A program made the translations under genes and the position numbers. DNA of 64,000 nucleotides from Oceaniglobus roseus (GTDB taxonomy: Bacteria > Pseudomonadota > Alphaproteobacteria > Rhodobacterales > Rhodobacteraceae), in assembly GCF_002869745.1 (NCBI RefSeq), contig NZ_PNOS01000006.1, positions 1 through 64,000 of the forward strand, given 5' to 3'. The stretch's first letter is position 1, and every line of letters starts with the position of its first letter. Under the pieces are notes generated by a model. That model saw nothing but the letters and a program-made list of their open reading frames with translations. It searched no databases and was not told the origin of the DNA. Positions 36,201-45,172 of the stretch are shown one piece after another.

Positions 36201-36670
36201 CCAAGCACGAAGACCACGTCGCACTTCGCCGCTTGCGGACCGGACGGGCCCTTACTCGTTTGGACATCGAAGAACTCGAGCGCATGCTACTCGAAGCGGG
36301 CGTGGGATCGGATGCCGACATTGAGATCGCTAGAAAAACGGAGGCCGCACAGGTCGGTGGGTTCGGCGTCTTCCTGAGGTCAATTGTCGGCCTGGAACGG
36401 GCCGCAGTGCAAGAGCATTTTGCTGATTTCATCGCTGATGGTGCCTCGGCCGATCAGATCGAGTTCGTTGGTATGGTCATCGAGCATCTGACCCAGAATG
36501 GGGTGATCGACCCGGGGCTGCTCTACGCCCGGCCCTTCTCCGAGCTCACGCCCGATGGTCCCGACAGTGTTTTCGACGAAAATGACGTAGATCGGCTTCT
36601 AGCGCGAATCCGGAATCTCAATCGCTCGGCAATGGTATCCCGCACGGACCCTGTTGAACAAATCGGCTGA
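33248..36670 (+). CDS. hsdR: Type I restriction enzyme endonuclease/translocase subunit HsdR
   Basis: The 1140-residue protein begins with a DUF4145-like domain (about 30-130) and a coiled coil (about 150-200). The PD-(D/E)xK nuclease has D250 (FADYVLW) and E265-A-K267. The SF2 motor has Walker A ATGTGKT (379-385), DEAH (476-479), SVDMMDTGVDVPEVV and the motif VI region QMVGRGTRLRPN. The C-terminal HsdM/HsdS-binding region extends to 1140. All catalytic parts look intact, so the island should be able to restrict unmodified DNA. Confidence 0.95.
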   Translation: MTASNFAHLEPDFPSVHAAATSAERLAMSEPEAAAILAGKAVELALGWAFAHDAGLTPPAQTGASRMINDPDLRTIMGQKVHAKARFINLVRNKSAHEGSNLKPEGARQVVEELHHVLHWFGRTYARRQKPPEPNDFDPAPLTARLDLIREARGRIQSTEKALQERTEELEDLRSRYASLDDELKAKRAEVANARLELKTDPHDYNEATTRLRLIDLLLAESGWTALTEGRDLEYRVEPMPNEQGHGFADYVLWGADGLPLAVIEAKRTRRSPSEGQQQAKLYADALEQMHGRRPVIFYTNGYEHWIWDDARGIPPRRLGGFKTAQELGEMIARRSEAKALVDQKPKAAIAGRPYQTRALTRIAEHFDAGSRKALLVMATGTGKTRTVIALVDMMVRAGLVKRALFLCDRISLVRQARNAFAQQMPDSSPVNLVTDPSGTGRVYVSTYPTMMNLIDRADHSGRRFGPGHFDLVIIDEAHRSIYKRYRAIFEWFDSYLVGLTATPRDEVDRDTYRLFDLDPGHPTDFYGLEEAIEDGFLVPFEPISLPTRFMREGIRYEDLSDEEKDQWDELDWGETGRREEVTAGEINKYLFNADTVDKVLAHVMKHGIRIAGGDKIGKTIIFAANKPHAKFIEERFNAGWPNYGGTFARRIVHGESYAQSLIEAFEILGKEPQIAISVDMMDTGVDVPEVVNLVFFKLVRSKTKFWQMVGRGTRLRPNLFGPGADKAAFRIFDVCGNLEFFGSNPELKDPSVPKSLTERLIEARLKVVQGIDDTLATTSHEQHDDDAEDLKGVRAEIASDVRRFVMGLDISSFVVRGHLRSLETWQADDAPWSVLSEEATEELTGLAALPSNADLGGEEAKRFDLVMFELQLSLMGRSTKMESCRRKVLEITKALSTKLEIPAVARQAELVEEILTEAWWEGLTVPVAERARLRLRDIVHLIDQASRSILYTDFEDDLGAATPVSLNPAADFAAFKKNTRAFLSKHEDHVALRRLRTGRALTRLDIEELERMLLEAGVGSDADIEIARKTEAAQVGGFGVFLRSIVGLERAAVQEHFADFIADGASADQIEFVGMVIEHLTQNGVIDPGLLYARPFSELTPDGPDSVFDENDVDRLLARIRNLNRSAMVSRTDPVEQIG

Positions 36671-36771
36671 AGGCAATGCTTACCGTATTGTTGCACCAAA
36701 GAATGCCACAATCATCAGCTTTCGATGTCTTACGTTCGGTGCTCAGAGTGGTAATTCTCGGAAGGTGACAA

Positions 36772-38847
36772 ATGGATGTTGTGTCGGACATGATTGCCTC
36801 GGCTGGCGAGGGCGCGGTCGCCTTCATAATCGGCATCGCGCAGCTGCTGACTAAATCGTCAAGCTCGCCCGGTATCGTGGCGATCATCTTCGCTCTGTTG
36901 CTGTTGATCGCATCGGCCGTGCTCGTCACAAAGACCAACCGCCAACGCCGCGCAGTGGGCGAGGTGCGCCGGGCTGTTCTGCAACACAATAGTATCGTGA
37001 GCTTTGCCGCGAACTTCGAGGAATTCAGGGCCGAGATCGCGCCGCTCGCCGAACGTGCGGGGCCCCGGCGCGATCTGTGGGAAGCATGGGACGAGTTTTC
37101 GGAGACAATCGTGCCGGATGACGTCGATGGCCAGCTTCGGCTACGCAACTCGATCAGGCCTGCAGCCTTCCTGAACGTGGAAGACCTTGGCTTCGGTCCG
37201 GGGCTGCTCCGAATCCTGCCCAACACGTTCGTTTCTCTTGGCTTGCTTTTGACCTTCCTGGGTCTTGTCGCCGCCTTGTTCGACTTCTCGCGCGCGATGG
37301 GCGAGGGGGGCGCTGCATCCGGAGTGGGTCTGGAAAACGCAATGACCACCTTCATGCAGATCGCGTCGGCGAAGTTCGTGATGTCCTTGGTCGGCCTTCT
37401 TTGTTCGATCCTTTTCAGCGTCCTTCTTCGTTGGCGGACGACCGGCGTTGACCGCGACCTCCACAAGCTCTGCCTGATGATCGAGCGTCGACTCGTCTTT
37501 GTCAGCCTCGAGGACATCGGATTCCGACAGCTCCGTGCGGCGACAGAACAGCGCGAGCATCTCCGCGAGATCGGCTTTTCCATGGTCGCGGAACTTCGCA
37601 AGCCACTCGACGCGCTGCCCGGCCAAATCACCGCGTCCATTTCCGAGCAGATGGAGCCGATCCTCCAGCGGGTCACGTCCATGGGGACGTCGAACATGGA
37701 AGGTCTGGTAGGTGATCTCTCGTCGCAGCTCACCCAATCCGTTGGTCTGGCGTTAAATCAGGCGAGCACTTCCCTGAGCGATGCCTCGGACCGCATGGGC
37801 CAGATCATTGACCGGATGAGCAGCGTCAACTCGGAAGCCGGTGCGGGACTACAGACCGCCCTCGCTCAACTTGGTGAAGCGCTATCCGAGTTGCGAAAGG
37901 ATGTCGCGGCAACTGGCACGGCCGCCTCCTCGGCGATGTCGGAAGGGGCGGACAGGCTGCTGGGCGTAATGAACGAGACGCTTGAAGGGATCCGAGATAA
38001 CACCGGGCGCGGAGCGCAGGCTATGAGCGCAGCAGCAGACGACCTGAAGAAAGCCGCCGAAACATTTCGCGAGGAACTGACTGCGGCGGCGACCGACGGT
38101 GCCGCCGCATTTCGCGGCCGCCTCGAAGCGACGTCCGGCGAGGCAGGTGATGCGATCGCCGGGGCCGGGCAGGCATTGCTCACGGCATTTGAAGCCACAG
38201 GACGACAGATTGCTGCCCTTGGCACCGAGATGGGTGCCTCAATCGGCGAAGACCTCCTAACTCGGCTGGATTCGGTGGGCATGCAACTTGAGGACCTCTC
38301 GGTCGCCATCGAAAGAGGCGCGTCAGAAGCCCGCCGAGCCGCAGACGGCATGTCCGACGGGGCCAAGTCCATTACCGGTGCATCCTCGAGCTTCGGTGCC
38401 GCGAGTAATAGCCTCGTTGCTGCGGCCGAGCCCCTCAGAGCCTCGCACGAGCGGATCGAGGGAAGCCTTCGCCGGATCGATGGCCATGTGCAGACGGTCT
38501 CCGACGCCATGGTGCAGAATGCGCGCCAAATCGCCGACAGCTCTCGGAACGTCCTGGCGACCGCAGAGACGGCTCTTGGCAACGAGCGGGAGGGTATCCG
38601 CCAGTCGATGGAAGCCACGCGAGCTGCCTTGCGCGACCTGTCAGATCAGGCGCGCAAGCTCGAAGAGATCGACCAACTGTTGGGCCGCGCTCTTCAAGAC
38701 TACAATTCCCAACTCGAGTCCGCGCTGGGAACAGCACAAGACCATGTCATCGAGATGCGCGAGAAGCTTGCCCCCGGACTCGACACGCTGCGTGAGGTCG
38801 TCCAGCAAGCGGAGGCATTTCTGCCCGCGCAACGGCGGACGGCCTGA
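36772..38847 (+). CDS. zorA: Zorya defence protein ZorA (MotA/TolQ/ExbB-like stator with long tail)
   Basis: The 691-residue inner-membrane protein has a hydrophobic segment at about 35-54 and the conserved MotA/TolQ pair at about 149-171 (PNTFVSLGLLLTFLGLVAAL) and 202-220 (FVMSLVGLLCSILFSVL). About 450 residues of heptad-rich, Ala/Ser/Glu-rich coiled coil follow. This is the Zorya ZorA layout: a proton channel part plus a long cytoplasmic tail that transmits the alarm on phage infection. The ATG has GGAAGG upstream and follows hsdR by 101 bases, which must hold the Zorya promoter. Its stop overlaps zorB (TGATG). Confidence 0.9.
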   Translation: MDVVSDMIASAGEGAVAFIIGIAQLLTKSSSSPGIVAIIFALLLLIASAVLVTKTNRQRRAVGEVRRAVLQHNSIVSFAANFEEFRAEIAPLAERAGPRRDLWEAWDEFSETIVPDDVDGQLRLRNSIRPAAFLNVEDLGFGPGLLRILPNTFVSLGLLLTFLGLVAALFDFSRAMGEGGAASGVGLENAMTTFMQIASAKFVMSLVGLLCSILFSVLLRWRTTGVDRDLHKLCLMIERRLVFVSLEDIGFRQLRAATEQREHLREIGFSMVAELRKPLDALPGQITASISEQMEPILQRVTSMGTSNMEGLVGDLSSQLTQSVGLALNQASTSLSDASDRMGQIIDRMSSVNSEAGAGLQTALAQLGEALSELRKDVAATGTAASSAMSEGADRLLGVMNETLEGIRDNTGRGAQAMSAAADDLKKAAETFREELTAAATDGAAAFRGRLEATSGEAGDAIAGAGQALLTAFEATGRQIAALGTEMGASIGEDLLTRLDSVGMQLEDLSVAIERGASEARRAADGMSDGAKSITGASSSFGAASNSLVAAAEPLRASHERIEGSLRRIDGHVQTVSDAMVQNARQIADSSRNVLATAETALGNEREGIRQSMEATRAALRDLSDQARKLEEIDQLLGRALQDYNSQLESALGTAQDHVIEMREKLAPGLDTLREVVQQAEAFLPAQRRTA

Positions 38848-39965
38848 TGCGTGCGCAGGCCCGCCAGATCGCGCACGAGGAGGAGGAGGAAAGCGCCTTC
38901 GTGTCGATGACCGACATGACGGTCGGATTCCTCTTCATCATCATGATCCTGCTTGTTTTCTTCGCGAGCCAGGTGCGCAACCAGGACGTCGTGGATCGCA
39001 CCATATACGAAGACGTCGTAGTCCAACGCAACGAGTTGCGAGACTTGGCTGACGCAAGGCGCGAACGGATCATTGTCCTCGAAAAAGAACTGGCCGAGGT
39101 CACGGCCGAGCGCGACGTCCTCCGGGATGAAGTCGAGAGCTTGAAGGCGCTACTGCGAGATATGCGGGTTAAAGTCGCCAACCTCGAAAAGAAGGTTGAG
39201 GAGGCCCGCCTTCGGGAGGCCGCGCTCCGGCAAGAGATCGAAACACTGTCAGAACAGTTGTCCGAGCGGGACCAGACCATTGCCGAACTCCGGGCAGAGA
39301 TCATGCGTCTTGAGGAGGAACTGCGCAAAGTCCGGACGATAGACCCGCTCGAGGCTTATCTGGCGCGAGTGGCCGATACGCGGCGCCTCGTGCTCATCCG
39401 CCTTCGCGACGCGCTTCTCCAGGACTTTCCGAATCTTCAGGTCGCGCTCAGCGAGGAGAGCGATGCGCTCCGCTTCCAGGGCGAAGGCCTGTTCGTCTCA
39501 GGCCAATCCAGCCTCGCGTCGGACAAGCAGGTCATCGTCGCCCGTGTGGCTGAGCGTCTGGACGAGATCCTGCCCTGTTTCACCATCGGAACACGCTCTG
39601 CCTTCAACGAAACGTGCAATCCGGGTTTCGTGATGATCGAGGCAGTGCAGATCGAGGGGCACACCGACGATGTCGGCACGGAATACTTCAACCGAGTGCT
39701 GTCGACTTCCCGGGCTAACAACACCTTCTTCCGAATGGCACAGGCCGCACCTGCCATCATGGAGCATCACAATCTTCAAAATCAGCCAGTGCTGTCGGTT
39801 GCAGCCTATGGGCCGGACCGGCCCATCGCCGACAATAGGACGCCGGCGGGGCGGGCCACAAATCGGCGCATCGACCTGCGATTCATCATGGTGACGCCTC
39901 AGGACAACGGCGGTATCGCGGGGATCCGGCAGGCGCTAAAGCCCGTGGGGATCGTAGACGAATGA
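38847..39965 (+). CDS. zorB: Zorya defence protein ZorB (MotB/OmpA-like)
   Basis: The 372-residue partner of ZorA has one N-terminal membrane helix (about 22-43) carrying the key Asp D23 (FVSMTDMTVGFLF), expected to be the proton-binding residue. A long periplasmic coiled coil (about 55-165) follows, then a C-terminal OmpA/MotB peptidoglycan-binding domain (VQIEGHTDDVGTEYFNRVLS near 270 and GRATNRRIDLRF near 340). With ZorA it forms the ion-driven motor of Zorya anchored to the cell wall. It overlaps zorA by one base and zorC by four. Confidence 0.92.
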   Translation: MRAQARQIAHEEEEESAFVSMTDMTVGFLFIIMILLVFFASQVRNQDVVDRTIYEDVVVQRNELRDLADARRERIIVLEKELAEVTAERDVLRDEVESLKALLRDMRVKVANLEKKVEEARLREAALRQEIETLSEQLSERDQTIAELRAEIMRLEEELRKVRTIDPLEAYLARVADTRRLVLIRLRDALLQDFPNLQVALSEESDALRFQGEGLFVSGQSSLASDKQVIVARVAERLDEILPCFTIGTRSAFNETCNPGFVMIEAVQIEGHTDDVGTEYFNRVLSTSRANNTFFRMAQAAPAIMEHHNLQNQPVLSVAAYGPDRPIADNRTPAGRATNRRIDLRFIMVTPQDNGGIAGIRQALKPVGIVDE

Positions 39966-41278
39966 AGGCATCCGAAGTCCTCCAGCGTTCCGCGACCCTG
40001 CATCGCCGTGCGATCCCCTCTCTTGTCGCCATCGACCGCTCGGTTGACCGCATTCTGGCGCAATGGCCCGACGTTGTGCACGAGCCCGTCGCCCGGGATC
40101 GCGAGGCCTTGGCCCGCCAGCTTCTGACCTGCGTGACGGAATGGTCGTGGGGTCGCATGAAAACCGCCCGAATTCTGTCGGCCGCGCTCGCCGTCTTCGA
40201 CGAGGAGCGGCGGGATCGTCCCGATCTAGAGCCTGCCCGCGCGTTTCTGATCGCCGAGATTGCCGTCACCAAGAGCGCGGCCTTCCTTTCCGGCATGGCG
40301 CAGGTCTATCTTGACACGTTCGATGCCGTCGGACGGCACACTCTGCTGCTGGCGAGAGCCCTTGCCAAGCGGGGCCCCGAACTGACAGGGCGCATGCGCC
40401 TGCTCCTCGCCTCGCTGCCGGACGTTTTCGATCCCAGGACCGCGCCCCGATCCCTCGCTCGGAAAATGCTCACCGCCGATGATCCCTACCTCGGGGTCAA
40501 GGCGCTCGGCTTCCGGTCGCCGCACGCATCCGGGCTGACCCGGGCTGCGAACCGTCATTTCGTCAAGGATCTCGAACCGACGCTGACGACGGCAGATGCG
40601 CGCCGGAAGCTCTTCGCCTGGATCACGCCGTCCTCCGGCGTGCCGCTGCAATCGGACGCCGGGGTCGCGGTCGAAGCGCTTTTGCGGGTCTGGGCCGGTG
40701 CCCCGCCGCCAGACGACGTGCGCAACGAGATCAGTGAGGCGATCCTGTCGGCTTACAACGACCCGCGCACGCACAGCGGCGGCATCTGGTCCGGCTTCGA
40801 CCAGGAACTGAAGGCCGTCTTCCTGCGCTGGCTGACCAAACAGGACATGCTGTTTTTCTGCGATATGGTGTCAGCGACCCAGGACTCTCACATGTGGCCT
40901 CCACGACGCAGATTCTGGCTGCAACTCTACGAGGAAGGACGTATCGATGAAGCTTGGGTCGCATTTGGAACCGCCGCAAGGGACTACGCGCGCCGTCGAC
41001 TTCTGATCTCCGGGACATCGGACATCAATCGCCGCTTTGGTCGGCAGACCGATCGCGGGGGAAGCACATCGCTCCTCATCATGCGGATCGGCGGCAGGAT
41101 CATCGTGGATGGATGCCATAGCTATCGCACGCACATCTTCCGTGCCAATGATCGTTCGGCGCCGAAGCTCTACCAGCCCGAATACCACTGCGACGCGATC
41201 ATGCGACGGGCGACGAACTCCAAGTCGCACAGCTCGATTTCCGCCTGGGAACTTTGGGTTAACCAGAATGTCGGCTAG
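39962..41278 (+). CDS. zorC: Zorya defence protein ZorC (EH_signature domain)
   Basis: The 438-residue soluble protein lies third in the zorABCD order. The C-terminal part (about 270-435: FDQELKAVFLRWLTKQDMLF, RRRFWLQLYEEGRIDEAWVA) fits the EH_signature domain that defines ZorC of type I Zorya. The N-terminal half is helical and charged, without recognised motifs. ZorC is needed for type I Zorya activity and is thought to act with ZorD on invading DNA. It starts in ATGA with zorB and overlaps zorD by 11 bases. The call leans strongly on gene order. Confidence 0.85.
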   Translation: MKASEVLQRSATLHRRAIPSLVAIDRSVDRILAQWPDVVHEPVARDREALARQLLTCVTEWSWGRMKTARILSAALAVFDEERRDRPDLEPARAFLIAEIAVTKSAAFLSGMAQVYLDTFDAVGRHTLLLARALAKRGPELTGRMRLLLASLPDVFDPRTAPRSLARKMLTADDPYLGVKALGFRSPHASGLTRAANRHFVKDLEPTLTTADARRKLFAWITPSSGVPLQSDAGVAVEALLRVWAGAPPPDDVRNEISEAILSAYNDPRTHSGGIWSGFDQELKAVFLRWLTKQDMLFFCDMVSATQDSHMWPPRRRFWLQLYEEGRIDEAWVAFGTAARDYARRRLLISGTSDINRRFGRQTDRGGSTSLLIMRIGGRIIVDGCHSYRTHIFRANDRSAPKLYQPEYHCDAIMRRATNSKSHSSISAWELWVNQNVG

Positions 41279-44200
41279 TCTCCCAACCGTGCTCGGCTCG
41301 GATGATAGAGTCGAAATCCGCCTACCCGAGCAGAAACGCGGCCTCCTCTCACGCCTGACCGGACGATCCGCGGACGATCGGTCGTTCCTGCACCTTCCCG
41401 AAGATCATCGGGACCTTCTCTTCGCCATCGGTGATCTCCGGGCGTGGGAGGATACCCATCCCGGTGAGGTCACCGTAGAGGCGGAAAGCATTCATGCCTC
41501 GCACGACGCTGTCGCCAGCCTCTCCTCGGCCTCCGCCTCGGCGCTCGGGCTTCCGCCCGACGTCCACCTGACGCTCCGGACCGATGTCGAGGGGACGCTC
41601 GGCAACCCTGACTTTCGCCTCGTCTGCGAGTGGAGCGACAGCGGCCGCCGAGTCGTTCCGCGTCGAGATGGTGCCTTCCTTAGAACCGCGTCCGGCCCAC
41701 GGCGCGTTCCGCTGTGGATGAAGCGGGCTCTGGATCTGGCGGACGGCTTCGATGCCTCCCGTCCGATGGAGGATCATTGGCAGGTCCTCGCCGATTTCCG
41801 CCGCGCCCTCGATCCGGACGAAAGTGACGCCGATGTCGGCATGAGTCGGCGAACCGCCAACCTCGCCATGACTGCCTTCCTCCGCGGGCTCGAGGTGCGG
41901 ATCGCGAACCAGTTTTCGATCCGGCCGGACGAGAGCCTCGGTCAGTTCGAGATCGTCCCCTTTTCGTCGCGCACCCTCCAGGATCGTGGCGTCGGCAACG
42001 ACGAGGTGAGTGAGCGTGACGCCGAGCTAGAGGGCGAGCAACTGGCGGTCTTTCAGCACCGCCTCCTCCGACACGGCGCGAGGCCAGCTTACGCCCTCGG
42101 TAACAACAGCTATCTGGTCGTCGACCGGAGCAGCCAGCCTGTCCTGAATGAGATGGCCCGCGTGCAGCGGGCGGACCGGGATGAGCGGAAGGAGTTCATT
42201 CGCAACCCCCGCGCCTTCCTCACTGGCGCCATCGAACGGCATCTCGCCCACCAAGGCGCGTTCGAAGATCTCGACCGGGCCGCGCAGGAGGAACTGGTCG
42301 AGCGGACGACGGGCGCCTCGTTCATCGAGAGCCGCGAATACAGCGAGCGGGTCACCGGCAAGATCGTCTACGTCCGCCCCCCGACCGCCATCGAGGCCAG
42401 TGGAACCAGCTGGCTTCCCGAGGTCTTCGCGGAGGCCGTTGCGGCGGCCATCGAAAAGATGGATGCAACGCAGCTAGAGGCTCTGCGAAGCGAGATGATG
42501 GCGAAGCAGGCAGTCGAACCGATGGGCACCGTCCGCATCGCGGAACAGGAGGTCGAGGTGACGCCGGAGCGGATCTTCGCGGTCTCGGCCGTTTTGGCGG
42601 CCCGAACGCAGGCCGAGGACGAGAAGCCCGGGGAGGCGTCCGAGGAGGAGGAGCCGAAATCGGGCCCGATTATTCTCGACACGCTCGACAACTATGAGGG
42701 CCTGTCTTGGCATGCAAGACTGAGACCGCGGCGCCCGACCATCCATAAGAAGGTGCCCGAGACGATCCTGACGCGTCTTCGGCCGCACCAAGAGGAAAGC
42801 TTCTCATGGGCGGCGAGTGCCTGGTGCAGCGGGCTTCCGGGCATTCTCAATGCCGACGAGCAGGGCCTAGGCAAGACGCTCCAGACGATCTCCTTTCTGA
42901 GCTGGCTCAAGCAGCACATGCAGAACTCCGACGCAGCAGAGCGCGGACCCATCCTGGTGGTTGCGCCCACTTCGCTCCTTCGGACATGGGAGGGGGAGGT
43001 CGCTCGGCACGTGGCGGAGCGGAAGTTTGGCCATGTCGTCCGCCTCTATGGCTCGTCCCTCGCGGGCCAGAAGTCGGCAGGGGCGCGCGGTCGCGAGACG
43101 ACCAGTGGCCTACCGGCGCTCGACCTCGATTGGCTCGACGAGGCGATCGAGGACGGGCGCGCGCATCGCTTCTGGTTCCTGACGACCTACACGACCCTCG
43201 CCAACTACCAGCACTCGCTCGGGGGCATCCGCTTCTCCGCGCTCGTTCTCGACGAGATCCAGAACATCAAGAACAAGGACACGATCGCATCCAAGGCGGT
43301 CGAGGCGATGAACGCCGACTTCCGGATCGGCCTGACCGGGACGCCGATCGAGAACACGACGATGGACCTCTGGACCATCATGGACCGGATCGCTCCGGGC
43401 AAGCTCGGCTCGGGCACCGAGTTCCGCAAACGCTACGGCACCCCGGACGAGGCGAACATGACCGAGCTCTACGCCCGCGTCTTCCGCCCGCAGGACGGAC
43501 GCCCGCCACTGGCACTGCGGCGGCTGAAGGACGACGTTGCGACCGATCTGCCGACCAAGAGCCGGCTGATGCATCCGCGCCTGATGCCGCCCGCCCAGTC
43601 GGCGGCCTACGACGAGGCGCGCCTGAAGCTGGCCGAAGGGGGAGCCGGAGCCGCGCTGAAGATGTTGCACCACATCCGTTCCGTCTCGGTCCATCCCGCG
43701 CTTCACGACGTCACGGCGCCAGACGCCTTCGTCTCAATGAGCGCGCGTCTCTCGGCAGTGATGGAGATCCTCGGCGGCATCGCGGCCCGGCGGGAGCGTG
43801 CACTCGTCTTCATTGAGCATCGCGAGATGCAGTTCCGCTTCGCCGAATTGGTCCGCCACAGCTTTGGCCTAAACAGTGTCGACATCATCAACGGCGACAC
43901 GCCGATTCCCAGGCGCCAGGCTATCGTCGACCGGTTCCAGCGCCTCCTCGACGAACCTGACCGCTTCGACCTCCTAGTGCTAGGTCCTAAGGCCGCGGGC
44001 ACCGGACTGACTCTCACCGCAGCGACGCACGTGATCCACCTGTCGCGCTGGTGGAACCCGGCGGTGGAAGAGCAGTGCAATGATCGGGTCCATCGCCTTG
44101 GGCAGCTGCGACCGGTGACGGTCCATGTGCCCCTCGCGATCCATCCCGGCTATCGAGAACACTCCTTCGATTGCCTCCTCCAGAGCCTGATGCAGCGCAA

Positions 44201-44408
44201 GCGGCGGATGGCGTCGCAGGCGCTCTGGCCGATGGGCGACACCCGCGAGGATTTCGACGGACTCCGCGCCGGTCTTGAAGTTGAAGGTTCCGCCGTGGCG
44301 ACGATAGGAGATGGGCACATTGTCCATGAGACGATGCTGGCCCTGTTCCGCCGTGACGGCCTTCCGGAGTCGCCCCGCGTTGCAGCAGGCGCCTATCGAC
44401 TGCCTTAA
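41268..44408 (+). CDS. zorD: Zorya defence protein ZorD (SNF2-type helicase)
   Basis: The 1046-residue effector has an N-terminal region of about 510 residues without a named domain, then a SNF2/SF2 motor. Walker A is ADEQGLGKT (529-537), the Walker B box DEIQ is at 662-665, GLTGTPIENTTMDLW follows, and motif VI-type HRLGQ is at 942-946. In type I Zorya, ZorD is the helicase-type component acting on DNA after ZorAB signalling. The chosen ATG (41268) overlaps zorC; the open frame to 41037 lies wholly inside zorC. The stop TAA (44406-44408) is 1 base from an IS21-derived insertion, and the protein looks complete. Confidence 0.92.
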   Translation: MSASLPTVLGSDDRVEIRLPEQKRGLLSRLTGRSADDRSFLHLPEDHRDLLFAIGDLRAWEDTHPGEVTVEAESIHASHDAVASLSSASASALGLPPDVHLTLRTDVEGTLGNPDFRLVCEWSDSGRRVVPRRDGAFLRTASGPRRVPLWMKRALDLADGFDASRPMEDHWQVLADFRRALDPDESDADVGMSRRTANLAMTAFLRGLEVRIANQFSIRPDESLGQFEIVPFSSRTLQDRGVGNDEVSERDAELEGEQLAVFQHRLLRHGARPAYALGNNSYLVVDRSSQPVLNEMARVQRADRDERKEFIRNPRAFLTGAIERHLAHQGAFEDLDRAAQEELVERTTGASFIESREYSERVTGKIVYVRPPTAIEASGTSWLPEVFAEAVAAAIEKMDATQLEALRSEMMAKQAVEPMGTVRIAEQEVEVTPERIFAVSAVLAARTQAEDEKPGEASEEEEPKSGPIILDTLDNYEGLSWHARLRPRRPTIHKKVPETILTRLRPHQEESFSWAASAWCSGLPGILNADEQGLGKTLQTISFLSWLKQHMQNSDAAERGPILVVAPTSLLRTWEGEVARHVAERKFGHVVRLYGSSLAGQKSAGARGRETTSGLPALDLDWLDEAIEDGRAHRFWFLTTYTTLANYQHSLGGIRFSALVLDEIQNIKNKDTIASKAVEAMNADFRIGLTGTPIENTTMDLWTIMDRIAPGKLGSGTEFRKRYGTPDEANMTELYARVFRPQDGRPPLALRRLKDDVATDLPTKSRLMHPRLMPPAQSAAYDEARLKLAEGGAGAALKMLHHIRSVSVHPALHDVTAPDAFVSMSARLSAVMEILGGIAARRERALVFIEHREMQFRFAELVRHSFGLNSVDIINGDTPIPRRQAIVDRFQRLLDEPDRFDLLVLGPKAAGTGLTLTAATHVIHLSRWWNPAVEEQCNDRVHRLGQLRPVTVHVPLAIHPGYREHSFDCLLQSLMQRKRRMASQALWPMGDTREDFDGLRAGLEVEGSAVATIGDGHIVHETMLALFRRDGLPESPRVAAGAYRLP

Positions 44409-44986
44409 CTGTTGATCTCCACCCGGAACTGAGCTGGGTAGCCGAGTTCGTCGAGGATCACGAGATCCATGCGCACGAGGCCGTCAGCGATCTGGCCGTT
44501 CTTGCCCTTGTGCGACAGGTTGATAGGCGCCACCTGCAGCTTCGCGCGCTCGCCGCCGAGAAGTGCCCAATCTTCGCTCCAGTCGAACTGGAATGCCTCA
44601 CCCGGTCGGAAGGCAAGCGGCACGAATGTGCCGCGTCCCGTCGTCTGGCTCTCGCGTTGCCGATCGGCCCGCCAGTCCCGGGCAAAGGCGGCAACCCGGT
44701 TGTAGGAACCGCTGAAGCCGAGCGCCACCAGATCAGAGTGGAGCTGCTTCAGCGTCCGCCGCTGCTTGCGCGACTTCGCGGCCTCCGTCTTCAGCCAGCC
44801 CGCCAGCTTCTCGGAAAAGGGGTCAAGCTTGCTCGACCGTTCCGGCGTGGCGAACTTCGGCTCGATCGTGCCCGCTTTCAGATACTTCCGGATCGTGTTC
44901 CGCGACAGCCCGGTGCGCCGCGAAATCTCACGGATCGGCAACTTCTCCCGCAACGCCATGCGTCGGATGATGTTCAAAAGTCCCAT
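44405..44986 (-). pseudogene. Chimeric istA/istB remnant of a deleted IS21 element
   Basis: The frame opens with an IstA N-terminus (MGLLNIIRRMALREKLPIRE, then RTGLSRNTIRKYL) and continues to FRPGEAFQFDWSEDWALLGG. It then jumps to a piece of the IstB ATPase (IADGLVRMDLVILDELGY) and ends in the IS terminal repeat. The catalytic core of IstA and most of IstB are deleted, so this is not a functional transposase. Its stop codon overlaps the zorD stop on the opposite strand. Confidence 0.8.
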
Positions 44987-45099
44987 GTGGATCACTCCGT
45001 TGTCCCCCGTGGCGCAGTGCCGTGGGGGAAGGGTCACATGGGTCAAATCTCAATGGAAATCAGGCGCTCACCCGGGTCACTTCTCACTGGAAATCAACA
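44410..45099 (-). mobile_element. Internally deleted IS21-family element (MIC-like), about 690 bp
   Basis: The outer ends are near-identical inverted repeats: TGTTGATCTCCA at 44410 and the complement of TGTTGATTTCCA ending at 45099. Additional GGAAATCA copies near the right end (about 45055 and 45090) fit IS21 multiple terminal repeats. Only a chimeric istA/istB open frame remains inside. No clear target duplication is seen. It separates the Zorya operon from the minus-strand ATPase. Confidence 0.75.
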
Positions 45100-45172
45100 G
45101 TCGGGCACCATCCAACTCAAAAAGCGACAGAATCGGGCATCCAAACCGTTCATCCGATCAGTGCGCGGCTCC

